Origin: Neobacillus muris
GTDB taxonomy: Bacteria > Bacillota > Bacilli > Bacillales > Cytobacillaceae
Assembly (NCBI RefSeq): GCF_943193175.1
Contig: NZ_CALPDF010000045.1
Coordinates: forward strand, 1 to 36,974
Direction: 5' to 3'
DNA: 36,974 nucleotides
This document shows, piece after piece, positions 6,178 through 15,338 of the stretch. A model generated the notes under the pieces. The model was not told the DNA's origin. It saw only the letters and a program-made list of their open reading frames with translations, and did no database searches. Position 1 is the stretch's first letter. Each line of letters starts with the position of its first letter. The translations under genes and the position numbers were made by a program.

Positions 6178-8465
6178 TGAAATGCCTCCAATAATGGGAT
6201 TGGCCGAGGCTGCTGACGATCTGCCGGTACGGTCACCAGCACATTCACACCTTTTCCTGGTAAGGAGTAAAGCTCCATATCGCCCCCGACACTATCTACC
6301 CGCTTTTTCATGCCAGACAATCCAATCTGTTCAAAAGAATAGTCTTGAGTATCCGGGTTAAAACCTACACCATTATCCTGATACATAAAATAAATCGTAT
6401 CCTCCATGCTCGAAAGGGTAAATTCTACTTTAGTCGCATTGGAATGTTTTTGGGCGTTTGCCAGCAGCTCCTGTGCTACCCGGTACAGCGCAATAGTTCC
6501 TTCTTCGTTTGGAAGGAATTTCAAGCCCTCAAAATCAAATTCAATCATAAACGTTACTTGTTTCTCGGTATAACCGATCAAGCTTTCCATAGCTTTAATG
6601 ATCCCCTGCTCATTTAAATAAGGCGGGCGCAGATGGTTACAGGTTACCCTGATTTGGTGTATGCCTTCTAATAGCCCAGCTTCTACCTGCCGAAGCTCCT
6701 GTGTTAATTCTTCCGGCAAAATCGAATCCATACAAAGTGATTGGATTTTACGATAATGGAAAATCAAATTTTGCAGGACAGAATCATGCAAATCTGCTGA
6801 TAAGCGGATCCTTTCCTTCTCTGCCACATGAAACAGCAAGCGGAGCACCCATTTGGAAGCAGCGTTTCCATTGCTATAGTTTTCCAGTTCCTTCGCTAAA
6901 TCCTCGATGGTAAAGAGATTTTCATATAAAACACTGATGTATCGGGAAATCGTTTGAAGCCAAATTCGATGCGGAGCCTGCAGCTGCGACTGAATTTGTC
7001 TATTTTCACTGCATAGCAGGATCATACGGTTATTCGGCTCGCCAATTTTCACGTAGGCGCCCCGTTCCGTCCATACTAATTCACCAATATCCGCAGAACG
7101 GAAATTTTTCAACATAATTTCATGGAATTCTTCCGAACCGCCTGTACTGCGATAAAAATTCAGCTGCTGATCCATTTCCATAATAAACGTATCTTCTATT
7201 TTAAAAACCTGAGCAATTTCCTCCATCAGCCGTTTTTCTAAATCGCTCGGTTCCATCACTTTAAATAGGTCCTTAGAAAAGTGATTAAAGCTCTCCTGCA
7301 GCATCCGATACCGCTCTTCGCTTTCTTCCAGCTGCTGCTGCTGCTTTCTCCGTTCCGATACATCCCGGCTTACCGTCAGAATCGCTGGTTTTCCGGAATA
7401 ATTTATCCATTTGGCGGATAACTCCATCTGCATAGGATGGCCGTTACAGCTGGTGATGGTTATCTCCAGGTATTCATTCGTATTACGGTTAGCGAGGCCG
7501 GTGATTCGCGTTAAAAATTGGGCCCTATCCGGTTCCTGCATCGACTCAAGAAAGCATTTCCCGGTAAGGTCCTCCATATTCTTAACCCCCATCAGTTCAA
7601 ATCCCCTGGCATTCAGATAGACCACTTCATTATCCTGAATAACGGAAATCACACTGGACGAAATCTCCACCAAGCTGCGGTACCGCTGTTCGCTATCCTT
7701 AATTTCATCCGCATATCGTTTCAGCTGTTCGTTCTTTCTCGTCAGCCGCCTGTCGATGGTTGAACAGGCTAAAAACAAACCATTAATCATAAAACAAATA
7801 AACAGAACCGTTGTCAGTTCCACTACATCGCCCTTTTGATAAAGGGAATCTGGTCTCACTTCATACCAATTAAACAAATGTCCCCCGACAAAATGGATTA
7901 CCCAGATAGCGGCCGCAAGCAGGAATCCGCTGGCCATTTTTCGGATGGAGCCACCTCGTTCGGGCCGCTCCATTTTAACTGCGTCCAATAATGTTAAGGT
8001 GGCGGCGGATATGCTAATAAAAATCCCAGAGAACAGAAACACGTAAAGGGATCCGATATCTATAGAGGCCGCAATAGCCGAAAACGCCATGAGATGCATG
8101 AAAATCAGGCCGATTCCGATCATGCCGCCACCCAGGAACAAATTCTTTTTAGATTGGGCATCTAAATGAATCACTCCGATGCCAATGTAACTAAATACGG
8201 TCATAAAAATAATCGAACAGAGGATAATCCAATTATTAACTTGCAGGCTGAGACGGATATGGTAAGCAAACATCGCAATAAAATGGATGTTCCAAATTCC
8301 TAATCCCATCACAAATGAACTGCCCAGCGTCCACAGCTTTTTCGATTTGCCGTTCGTTTCTGCTGCCCTTTGAAGCAAATCATAGGTGACAAGCGACGAA
8401 AAGGCAGCCGTTAATATAGAGAGAATCACCAATAAAGGGTTTACTTCGATAAACGAATGATTCAT
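6174..8465 (-). CDS. MHYT-like membrane sensor histidine kinase with PAS domain
   Basis: A 763-residue kinase. Residues 1-240 contain about seven membrane helices with three repeats that resemble the MHYT sensor module: NIHFIAM, FMHLMAF and VIHFVGG. The histidines are kept, but the third repeat has lost its methionine. MHYT modules are thought to bind a metal and sense a diatomic gas. A PAS domain (about 255-375) and a GAF-like segment (about 390-540) follow. Next come a HisKA_3 dimerisation region with phosphoacceptor H560 in DLHDSV and an HATPase_c domain (NAQKH, DNGVGF, GLSGMKKR). This NarL-partner class of kinase fits the downstream regulator. The start ATG has GGAGG. It has its own SigA promoter and a hairpin in the leader. 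Confidence 0.88.
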   Translation of the reverse strand: MNHSFIEVNPLLVILSILTAAFSSLVTYDLLQRAAETNGKSKKLWTLGSSFVMGLGIWNIHFIAMFAYHIRLSLQVNNWIILCSIIFMTVFSYIGIGVIHLDAQSKKNLFLGGGMIGIGLIFMHLMAFSAIAASIDIGSLYVFLFSGIFISISAATLTLLDAVKMERPERGGSIRKMASGFLLAAAIWVIHFVGGHLFNWYEVRPDSLYQKGDVVELTTVLFICFMINGLFLACSTIDRRLTRKNEQLKRYADEIKDSEQRYRSLVEISSSVISVIQDNEVVYLNARGFELMGVKNMEDLTGKCFLESMQEPDRAQFLTRITGLANRNTNEYLEITITSCNGHPMQMELSAKWINYSGKPAILTVSRDVSERRKQQQQLEESEERYRMLQESFNHFSKDLFKVMEPSDLEKRLMEEIAQVFKIEDTFIMEMDQQLNFYRSTGGSEEFHEIMLKNFRSADIGELVWTERGAYVKIGEPNNRMILLCSENRQIQSQLQAPHRIWLQTISRYISVLYENLFTIEDLAKELENYSNGNAASKWVLRLLFHVAEKERIRLSADLHDSVLQNLIFHYRKIQSLCMDSILPEELTQELRQVEAGLLEGIHQIRVTCNHLRPPYLNEQGIIKAMESLIGYTEKQVTFMIEFDFEGLKFLPNEEGTIALYRVAQELLANAQKHSNATKVEFTLSSMEDTIYFMYQDNGVGFNPDTQDYSFEQIGLSGMKKRVDSVGGDMELYSLPGKGVNVLVTVPADRQQPRPIPLLEAFQ

Positions 8466-8510
8466 TTTCTGTCTTCCTCCAAAAATTTGAAGTAGGTGAT
8501 CGGCTTCATG

Positions 8511-8559
8511 AAAAAAAACCTCCTAGAGGAATTCTTTTTAAAAATTCATCCAGCAGGTT
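8511..8559 (-). terminator. Long terminator-like hairpin in the kinase leader (possible attenuator)
   Basis: On the minus strand, 8540-8559 and 8517-8536 form a 20-position stem with two mismatches and two wobbles, closing a three-base loop. Eight T follow on the descending arm. It lies between the SigA promoter at 8591-8618 and the kinase start at 8465, so it can stop transcripts from that promoter as well as read-through from sigD. Confidence 0.75.
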
Positions 8560-8590
8560 TATCCATGCATTACTTTCTTTTCATTATAAT

Positions 8591-8618
8591 AGGATAACAT
8601 AGAGCGAACCACTGTCAA
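8591..8618 (-). promoter_or_regulatory. SigA promoter of the kinase-regulator pair
   Basis: The minus strand has a perfect -35 TTGACA (8613-8618), a 16-base spacer and TATCCT (8591-8596, four of six). It lies about 26 bases past the sigD stop. The start point would be near 8584, giving a leader of about 120 nt. Confidence 0.6.
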
Positions 8619-8643
8619 TATATGTCATTCCTTTTGCCGCTAA

Positions 8644-9450
8644 TTATAAGAAGGAATCCAGCGAATATCCTTTAGCCTCAAACTTTCTTCTTAATCTAAG
8701 AATCGCCTGGGAGTGAATCTGCGAGATCCGCCCCTTTGTCAGATTCAAGACCTCTGCAATTTCCACTTGAGTAAGCCCCTCGTCATACATGAGAGATAAC
8801 ACCAGTTTTTCTTTTTCCGGCATCTTGTCAATCGATTCGGCCATTAAATGACGGAATTCCGTCATCTGTGACTCTCGATCTTGGGAGATGGATGACTCAT
8901 CCTCAATCAAATCCAGCCGGCTTTGTTGATTCCCTTCCTCTTCATTGGCATTTATAGGCTCATTTAAGGAAAGCAGGGTGGAGAACGATAAAGCAGACAA
9001 CGCCTGATCGACTTCGGTCATCGGCATATCCAAATACTTGCAGAGCTCCTCCTCCGATGGAGACCTCATCAGTATTTGCTCCAGCTCGCGAAAGGCTTGA
9101 TTCAGTTTCTTCGCCTTGTCTCTTAATCCGCGCGGCACCCAATCCATCTGGCGGATTCCATCCAGCATCGCGCCCTTAATCCGCCACAAGCCGTAAGTCT
9201 CGAATTGATAACCCTTGGTATAATCAAACTTTTTAATAGCCTCCATTAGCCCTATGTAACCTAGCCCCATCAAGTCTTCCTTGGCAATGAGCCGCTGTGG
9301 AATGGTTACACTCATTCGGTTGGCCATTCTTTCAACTAAATACATATATTGTTTCACCAAATTTTCCAGGGAGACTGCATCACATTTTTCCTGATACATT
9401 CTCCATAGATATTCATGCGGAATGGATTCATCTTTGAATGCTGGTCTCAA
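8644..9450 (-). CDS. sigD: RNA polymerase sigma factor SigD (FliA/WhiG family)
   Basis: A 268-residue sigma-28 factor that directs transcription of late flagellar, chemotaxis and autolysin genes and is held by FlgM. Region 2 (about 30-105) contains KEDLMGLGYIGLMEAI and the WVPRGLR segment leading to region 3. Region 4 (about 205-265) ends in the helix-turn-helix TQVEIAEVLNLTKGRISQIHS. The start is TTG with AAGGAG upstream; weak initiation may limit its level. It is last in the main flagellar operon, as in B. subtilis, but the cheB-cheA-cheW-cheC-cheD genes that normally come before it are missing. SigD-type promoters occur at flgM and fliS in this window. Confidence 0.95.
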   Translation of the reverse strand: MRPAFKDESIPHEYLWRMYQEKCDAVSLENLVKQYMYLVERMANRMSVTIPQRLIAKEDLMGLGYIGLMEAIKKFDYTKGYQFETYGLWRIKGAMLDGIRQMDWVPRGLRDKAKKLNQAFRELEQILMRSPSEEELCKYLDMPMTEVDQALSALSFSTLLSLNEPINANEEEGNQQSRLDLIEDESSISQDRESQMTEFRHLMAESIDKMPEKEKLVLSLMYDEGLTQVEIAEVLNLTKGRISQIHSQAILRLRRKFEAKGYSLDSFL

Positions 9451-9508
9451 GTGTTATCTCTCCTTGTGATCTGTTGTTTCAGACTAGATGGATTAGACTT
9501 TCCCCTGG

Positions 9509-9793
9509 TTAGATCGTTCCTGCAGGATCTTGCTGCTCCCTTTCGTTACCGGCCGGAACGCTGCCCTCCATCTGTTCAGGGATGGTCTTTGCCATTGATG
9601 GCGGCTCTTCCAGTGCAGGATTCATTTTTGGCAAAATTTGATTCAGAATAAATCGGACCACTAAGCCCAAGATAAAAAACAAGACGAACCCGATCACTGA
9701 CCTAAATAGGGCCATCGCCCAAGTATTATGGAGCAGTGAGACAAAAAAACTGATGACAAACGCCGTAAATCCAAGCAGGATAGGAGTCTTCAT
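9509..9793 (-). CDS. Small membrane protein between flhG and sigD
   Basis: A 94-residue protein with two membrane helices (about residues 4-24 and 31-53) and a hydrophilic, proline- and glutamate-rich tail of about 40 residues. It sits 15 bases after flhG and 58 bases before sigD, so it belongs to the operon. I do not recognise the family. SwrB, which follows sigD in B. subtilis, is larger and has one helix, so homology is doubtful. It occupies the place of the missing chemotaxis block. A role in flagellar placement or SigD activity is only a guess from context. Confidence 0.65.
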   Translation of the reverse strand: MKTPILLGFTAFVISFFVSLLHNTWAMALFRSVIGFVLFFILGLVVRFILNQILPKMNPALEEPPSMAKTIPEQMEGSVPAGNEREQQDPAGTI

Positions 9794-9808
9794 TTTGTCC
9801 TCCCCCTT

Positions 9809-10708
9809 TTAAGACGATTTTCCGAACGATCGGATTTTTTCAAAGAAACCGCGGATTCCTGCCGGCGGTGCCGCTGTGACGGACACCTCATCCAGATCAG
9901 GAAGATAGGAATACACGATCTGCTTAATACTTTTGGATGCTGTGCTGTTGGGATAGGCGGCATAAAAGGGAGTCTGGGCCCGCACCGCTTGGCGGACATG
10001 ACTGTCCTCCATGAGACTGCCTAACAGCTTTAATTCCAGCTTTAAAAAATTTCGGCATGTACTTTGCAAGACCTTGGCTGTCTCCGCTGCCTCGCGATAG
10101 TTTTGCGCCCTGTTAACGAGCAAACGAACGGCCGGTTTTTGGTCCGTGAATTGCAGGACCGTTTTGAGTACCGCATAGGAATCAGCCATCGATGTCGGTT
10201 CAGGTGTGGTCACCATGATGGTTTCATCCGATGCTAAAATAATATCCACCAATTCCTTTGAGACTCCTGCCCCTGTATCGATTAGGATAAAGTCGGTGCT
10301 CGATTGCAGCTCTTGGATTTGATTAGCAAAAAAAGCGGTCGTCTGATCATCCAGCTGCATCAGGTCATCGATTTCCAATCCGCCCGCGATATACTCAATT
10401 CCGGACGTACCGGTCTCTAATACATCCCAAATACCTTGCCTTTGGTGCAGTACATCTACCAAATTGTACCTTGGCGTAATTCCCATCAAAATATTGATAT
10501 TAGCGGTTGACAGGTCTAAATCGAGGATAATAACCCGTTTCCCAGCCGCCTTTAACCCGAGCGCAAAATTTAGGGTGAAATTCGATTTCCCGACTCCGCC
10601 CTTGCCGCTGGTGATCGTAATCACACGAGAGGCCGCTGGCGGCTTGGCTGGAGATTTCGTTCCATTTAATTGATTCATATATTCACGCAGGCGTTGTGCT
10701 TGGTCCAT
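9809..10708 (-). CDS. flhG: Flagellar number regulator FlhG (MinD-like ATPase)
   Basis: A 299-residue ParA/MinD-type ATPase that controls where and how many flagella are built by stimulating the GTPase FlhF at the membrane. I start it at 10708, where ATG opens MDQAQRLRE, the N-terminal motif that in FlhG activates FlhF; AGGAGAGG lies upstream. The deviant Walker A motif GKGGVGKSN (about residues 36-44) and the acidic LDLDLSTAN segment follow. An upstream in-frame start would add 15 residues and overlap flhF. The start is one base past the flhF stop. Confidence 0.93.
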   Translation of the reverse strand: MDQAQRLREYMNQLNGTKSPAKPPAASRVITITSGKGGVGKSNFTLNFALGLKAAGKRVIILDLDLSTANINILMGITPRYNLVDVLHQRQGIWDVLETGTSGIEYIAGGLEIDDLMQLDDQTTAFFANQIQELQSSTDFILIDTGAGVSKELVDIILASDETIMVTTPEPTSMADSYAVLKTVLQFTDQKPAVRLLVNRAQNYREAAETAKVLQSTCRNFLKLELKLLGSLMEDSHVRQAVRAQTPFYAAYPNSTASKSIKQIVYSYLPDLDEVSVTAAPPAGIRGFFEKIRSFGKSS

Positions 10709-10709
10709 G

Positions 10710-12215
10710 TCAGTTATCCTCTCCTGCAATTTTGCTGGCAAGCATGGCCGCATCTACGGTCATAATGTCTTCCGGAACACTTTGTCCATTGGTGATATAG
10801 GCAATTTCATACGGATACTTATAGGCAATATTGACAATGGAGCCGTAGCTGGATGTCTCGTCCCATTTGGTTAAAATTAACTTTTTGATCGGACTATCCA
10901 GAAAATCATCCAGCAAAACTTCCATATCCTCCCATTTGGTGGTCATACTGAGAACCAAATAATTATCACTCTGGAAGGAATGGTCAAGATACCCGTTAAT
11001 CGACTCGCGATATTCCAATTCCTTGTAATTGCGCCCCGTTGTATCCATATAAATGAGATCGTAATGCTTCAGGTTTTCCAGCACCCTAATCAGTTCCTCA
11101 GGTGACCGGACCACCTCAAATGGCACATTTAATATTCCCGCATAGGTTTTTAACTGTTCCACTGCGGCAATTCGGTAAACGTCCGTCGTCACCATGGCAA
11201 CCCGGCGTTTTTGCTTCAGCACCTGCTCTGTTGCCAGCTTGGCAATGGTGGTGGTCTTGCCGACACCCGTCGGTCCGATAATATTAATCATCCGTGTCCC
11301 TTCGCTGACTGTGTTTGTTTCCGGGATGCGCTGCTTTAGAATGTCCGTGATAATCGCCTTGATCTCGGTTTGAAGCAGCGCCTCATTTGGTTCCGCATCG
11401 AGGTCAACCTTCTTCATCAGGCGGTCGATAATATGCTCTCTGACCTCCTCATCCACCCCTTGTTTTTTCAAACGGTTTACCCATTTGGAGATTCCTTCAG
11501 GCAGAGGAGTGCCCCCGCGTTCATTCATCATGAGCGTCATCATCATCTTGCGCATCTGCTGCAATTCATCTAAGACCGCATCGTCCTTCGTGGGCAGACC
11601 TGCCGGTTGACTAGCTGATGCGGGCGGCGGTTCAGGCATATTACTTGCTTCCAAGGCTGGCGCACTCTCTAATGCTGCCTTCCCCATATCTAATGGTAAA
11701 AACTCACTGTCACTGCCTGCTGCAGCCAGTTCAGCAGCAGCAGCTGAAGAGATAGCTTCTTCTGGAGCTTCTTTGGCCGCCGGGGCTTCCGCGGGCTGCG
11801 CGTTTTGGGCGTAATAAGAATATAAATTTTGCGGTTTATGATGAAACCCAGAGCCTGTCCCCGTCTGATTGCCCCCCGGGGGATTCATTGGAGCTTTGGC
11901 TGAATCCTGTTGGACATTTGGGTGGCTGACAGGCGGCCTTACGGCTGGCTGATTTGCAGCTGGCTGCGTAACAGGTTTTGGCGGCTGAGGCGGCTGGATT
12001 TTTTTCCGCTCAATAATGTATTTCGGATGGGCCGGTTCTTCTTCTACCTCGACCGAATACGCCGTTACTTCATATTTTTGTGTGCCGAACAGGCCGAATA
12101 AGCCGCCTTTTTTGATGGTTTTTGTATTGACGATAATCGCATTGTCCCCTAATTGCTGGCGCACCTTTTTCAATGCTTGGGGCATGGAATCTGCTACGAT
12201 TTTTTTCGTTTTCAT
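10710..12215 (-). CDS. flhF: Flagellar biosynthesis GTPase FlhF
   Basis: A 501-residue SRP-type GTPase that marks the site of flagellar assembly with FlhG. The N-terminal B domain starts with the usual MKTKKIVADSMPQAL. The C-terminal NG domain carries the P-loop GPTGVGKTTT (about 315), the TTDVYRIAAVEQL motif, DTTGR and TKWDE. A proline-, alanine- and glutamine-rich linker of roughly 130 residues (about 75-210) makes it far longer than the 366-residue B. subtilis protein. Its start overlaps the flhA end by four bases. Confidence 0.95.
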   Translation of the reverse strand: MKTKKIVADSMPQALKKVRQQLGDNAIIVNTKTIKKGGLFGLFGTQKYEVTAYSVEVEEEPAHPKYIIERKKIQPPQPPKPVTQPAANQPAVRPPVSHPNVQQDSAKAPMNPPGGNQTGTGSGFHHKPQNLYSYYAQNAQPAEAPAAKEAPEEAISSAAAAELAAAGSDSEFLPLDMGKAALESAPALEASNMPEPPPASASQPAGLPTKDDAVLDELQQMRKMMMTLMMNERGGTPLPEGISKWVNRLKKQGVDEEVREHIIDRLMKKVDLDAEPNEALLQTEIKAIITDILKQRIPETNTVSEGTRMINIIGPTGVGKTTTIAKLATEQVLKQKRRVAMVTTDVYRIAAVEQLKTYAGILNVPFEVVRSPEELIRVLENLKHYDLIYMDTTGRNYKELEYRESINGYLDHSFQSDNYLVLSMTTKWEDMEVLLDDFLDSPIKKLILTKWDETSSYGSIVNIAYKYPYEIAYITNGQSVPEDIMTVDAAMLASKIAGEDN

Positions 12216-14245
12216 ATATTGACCACTCCTATGTTTTGGATCTCAATTTCAGGCTCGAGCTCCGTGTAGGCTAATACGGGCACCGTTGGCATCACTTTAT
12301 CGACAAATTGTTTCAAGTACATCCGGATCGATGGCGAGGTCAAGAAGATCGGCTGACTGCCCGCCTGGATCACCCGTTCAATCTGGTCACGCAATTCGTC
12401 CGTAATCCTTCTCGATGTCTGCGGGTCCATCGATAAATAATGAACTCCTGTTTCCGTCTGCTGAATCGCATCTGATATCCCTTTTTCTAAGGTGGCACCA
12501 GCTGTTAACACATGAATGACCCCGCCCTCTGCATACTGTTCCGTAATCTGACGGGTTAGAGACTGGCGCACATATTCTGTCAGCACCCTTGGTTCCTTTG
12601 TATAAACGGCAAAATCAGCCAAGGTTTCAAAAATCGAGGCTAAATCACGGATAGAAATTTGTTCACGCAGCAAGTTCTGCAGCACCTTTTGAATATCTCC
12701 AATCGACAGCAGGCTCGGAACCAGCTCTTCGACCAGATTCGGATGGGTTTCCTTCAGGTTGTCGACTAATTCCTTTGTTTCTTCACGGCGCAGCAGCTCA
12801 TGCGCATATCGCTTTAACACTTCTGTTAAATGAGTGGCAATAACCGAAGGAGGATCGACAATCATATATCCCAGCAGTTCAGCCCGTTGTTTCACCTCGG
12901 TGTTCACCCAAATTGCCGGCAAGCCGAAGGCCGGTTCGATGACTTGGATGCCCTCAATTCCATCGTCCTCGGCTCCTTGATTCATCGCAAGGAAATGGTC
13001 GAGATAGATTTCCCCAGCAGCTATTTTGGTGCCGCGGAATTTTAGCACATATTCATTGGGCTGAAGCTGGAGATTATCGCGAATCCGGATCGTGGGAATA
13101 ACGAGCCCCAGTTCTAGTGCGAACTGGCGGCGAATCATCACAATCCGGTCCAAAATATCGCCGCCCTGGCTTTTATCAGCCAAAGGAATCAATCCATAGC
13201 CGATTTCCAATTCCAGCGTATCCAGCTGGAGCAAACCGACTACCTTTTCCGGACTGCTGATGCCTTCTTCTACCTTTTCCAGCTCCTCCTGCTCCTGATG
13301 CAGCTCTTCTTTTTTCCGTGACTGCTGCATCGAGTAAGCGCCGAACGCCAATGCCCCCGCTACTGGCACCGTCAGCACCAATCCAATCGGTGTCAATAAT
13401 CCAAAAATTAAGATCGTCCCTGCGACAATATATAACAGTTTTGGATAGTTAAAAATTTGGTTCATGATATCGGAACCCAGGTTGCCGTCTGAGGCTGCGC
13501 GGGTTACGGTAATGCCCGTTGCTGTGGAAATCAGCAGTGCCGGCACCTGACTCACTAATCCATCACCGACAGACAATAATGTAAACGTACTGGCAGCTTC
13601 AGCAAAGCCCATGCCATGGATGACCATGCCGATGATAAATCCGCCGATGACATTAATGATTAGAATCACAATCCCGGCAATCGCATCCCCTTTGACGAAT
13701 TTACTGGCACCGTCCATCGCTCCATAAAAGTCCGATTCCTGTTCAATCTTGCGGCGGCGGATCCGGGCTTCCTGCTCACTGATTAGTCCGGCATTCATAT
13801 CCGCATCAATACTCATTTGCTTACCAGGCATCGCATCCAAGGTAAACCGCGCGGCGACTTCCGCCACCCGCTCTGAACCCTTTGTAATGACAATGAACTG
13901 GATCACCACGAGGATTAAGAACACGACAAAGCCGATGACAGGGTTGCCGCCAATCACGAAGGAACCAAATGTCTCAATGACATGTCCGCCGTCTGCTTTT
14001 GATAAAATCGACCGTGTTGTCGATACATTCAACGCCAGCCGGAATAGTGTCGTTAACAGCAATGCGGTTGGAAAAATTGAGAATTCCAATGGTTCTTTTG
14101 CATTCATCGCAACCAGCAAGATTAATAAAGACAAACTGATATTAAAAATTAATAGAAAGTCTAATAATAATGTCGGCATGGGTATGATCATCATGGCAAC
14201 AATTAATATCACTAAGAGCAAAACGGAAATATCTTTTATCTTCAT
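12212..14245 (-). CDS. flhA: Flagellar export gate protein FlhA
   Basis: A 677-residue core component of the type III export gate, the route by which rod, hook and filament subunits leave the cell using the proton motive force. The N-terminal half (about 1-330) has eight membrane helices and the conserved cytoplasmic segment with TLDAMPGKQMSIDAD and KFVKGDAIAG. The C-terminal half is the soluble domain that docks chaperone-substrate complexes. Length is normal. It overlaps flhB by four bases and flhF by four bases. Confidence 0.97.
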   Translation of the reverse strand: MKIKDISVLLLVILIVAMMIIPMPTLLLDFLLIFNISLSLLILLVAMNAKEPLEFSIFPTALLLTTLFRLALNVSTTRSILSKADGGHVIETFGSFVIGGNPVIGFVVFLILVVIQFIVITKGSERVAEVAARFTLDAMPGKQMSIDADMNAGLISEQEARIRRRKIEQESDFYGAMDGASKFVKGDAIAGIVILIINVIGGFIIGMVIHGMGFAEAASTFTLLSVGDGLVSQVPALLISTATGITVTRAASDGNLGSDIMNQIFNYPKLLYIVAGTILIFGLLTPIGLVLTVPVAGALAFGAYSMQQSRKKEELHQEQEELEKVEEGISSPEKVVGLLQLDTLELEIGYGLIPLADKSQGGDILDRIVMIRRQFALELGLVIPTIRIRDNLQLQPNEYVLKFRGTKIAAGEIYLDHFLAMNQGAEDDGIEGIQVIEPAFGLPAIWVNTEVKQRAELLGYMIVDPPSVIATHLTEVLKRYAHELLRREETKELVDNLKETHPNLVEELVPSLLSIGDIQKVLQNLLREQISIRDLASIFETLADFAVYTKEPRVLTEYVRQSLTRQITEQYAEGGVIHVLTAGATLEKGISDAIQQTETGVHYLSMDPQTSRRITDELRDQIERVIQAGSQPIFLTSPSIRMYLKQFVDKVMPTVPVLAYTELEPEIEIQNIGVVNI

Positions 14246-15336
14246 GCTTTCATCCCCTTATACCGGCCTTCCTGATAATAAACATAAGCCAATATCTCCC
14301 CGACAGCGTTAAACAGCTCCTCCGGGATCGTCTCGCCAATCTCCACAGCGGCAAACAACGCACGGGCCAGCGGACGATTTTCTACTGTAGCAATTTTGTT
14401 TTCTTTGGCAATTTCTTTTATTTTCAAGGCAACATGGTCTTTCCCTTTAGCAATTACCTCTGGGGCATCCATCGTTTCGTAGTCGTAACGGATCGCAACC
14501 GCAAAGTGCGTCGGGTTTGTGATGATGACATCGGCCTTTGGCACTTCCTGCATCATCCGGTTCATCGACATTTCCCGCTGTTTTGCCCGCCGCTTCCCTT
14601 TAATATGCGGGTCTCCTTCTGACTTCTTATATTCTTCTTTGATCTCGTCTTTTGACATGCGAAGTTTTTTCTCATGGTCAAACCGCTGATAAGCAAAATC
14701 CGCCGCCGCTACGACTATCAGACACGCAGCAATTGAGATTCCCACTTGAACCATCAGCGAACCAATCAAACTGGATGCTTCCCATAAGCTTTTTTGACCG
14801 ATGGAAAATAACTCTGTTTTCCTTTTCCAGATGATGGAATAAGCAATTAGCGAGGTAATGGCAATTTTTAAGATTGATTTAATTAATTCCACAATCGCCC
14901 GCATCGAAAAAATTTGCTTCGCTCCCTGCAGCGGGTTCAGCTTTCCAAAGTTCATCTTTATCGACTCGAGATTGAACATGAAGCCAACTTGGATATAGTT
15001 AGCCGCAACACCTGCGGCCAACGTGACCCCCAGAATAGGAGCGACTAATTTGGCACTATCAACTACAAGCTGAGTAAACAGCACTTTTATATTGGCGGGA
15101 GTCATTTCCCATAATAAGTATTCTTGAAAACTATGACGATAAATGTTTAAACAGCCCTCTACTAAACTCTTGCCTCCAACCATAAAGAAGCCAAAAGCGA
15201 GCAGGAGGGTCAGGGAGGATGCGACTTCGGGACTTTTGGGAACCTGCCCCTTTTTTCTTGCTTCCCGGCGCTTTTGCGGCGTTGCTTTTTCCGTTTTTTC
15301 ACCGGCAAACAGCTGAAGATCTAGTCGAAGCAGCAT
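14242..15336 (-). CDS. flhB: Flagellar export switch protein FlhB
   Basis: A 364-residue export-gate protein with four membrane helices (about 30-210) and a cytoplasmic C-terminal domain. The NPTH self-cleavage motif is intact, with cleavage expected between N274 and P275; this cut switches export from hook to filament substrates after hook length control by FliK. The fliK gene itself is not in the window. The start follows the fliR stop by two bases. Confidence 0.96.
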   Translation of the reverse strand: MLLRLDLQLFAGEKTEKATPQKRREARKKGQVPKSPEVASSLTLLLAFGFFMVGGKSLVEGCLNIYRHSFQEYLLWEMTPANIKVLFTQLVVDSAKLVAPILGVTLAAGVAANYIQVGFMFNLESIKMNFGKLNPLQGAKQIFSMRAIVELIKSILKIAITSLIAYSIIWKRKTELFSIGQKSLWEASSLIGSLMVQVGISIAACLIVVAAADFAYQRFDHEKKLRMSKDEIKEEYKKSEGDPHIKGKRRAKQREMSMNRMMQEVPKADVIITNPTHFAVAIRYDYETMDAPEVIAKGKDHVALKIKEIAKENKIATVENRPLARALFAAVEIGETIPEELFNAVGEILAYVYYQEGRYKGMKA

Positions 15337-15338
15337 CC

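Noticed and set aside
10709..10753. N-terminal extension of flhG by 15 codons
   Set aside because: It overlaps the flhF end and precedes the MDQA motif that normally starts FlhG, which has its own good ribosome-binding site.
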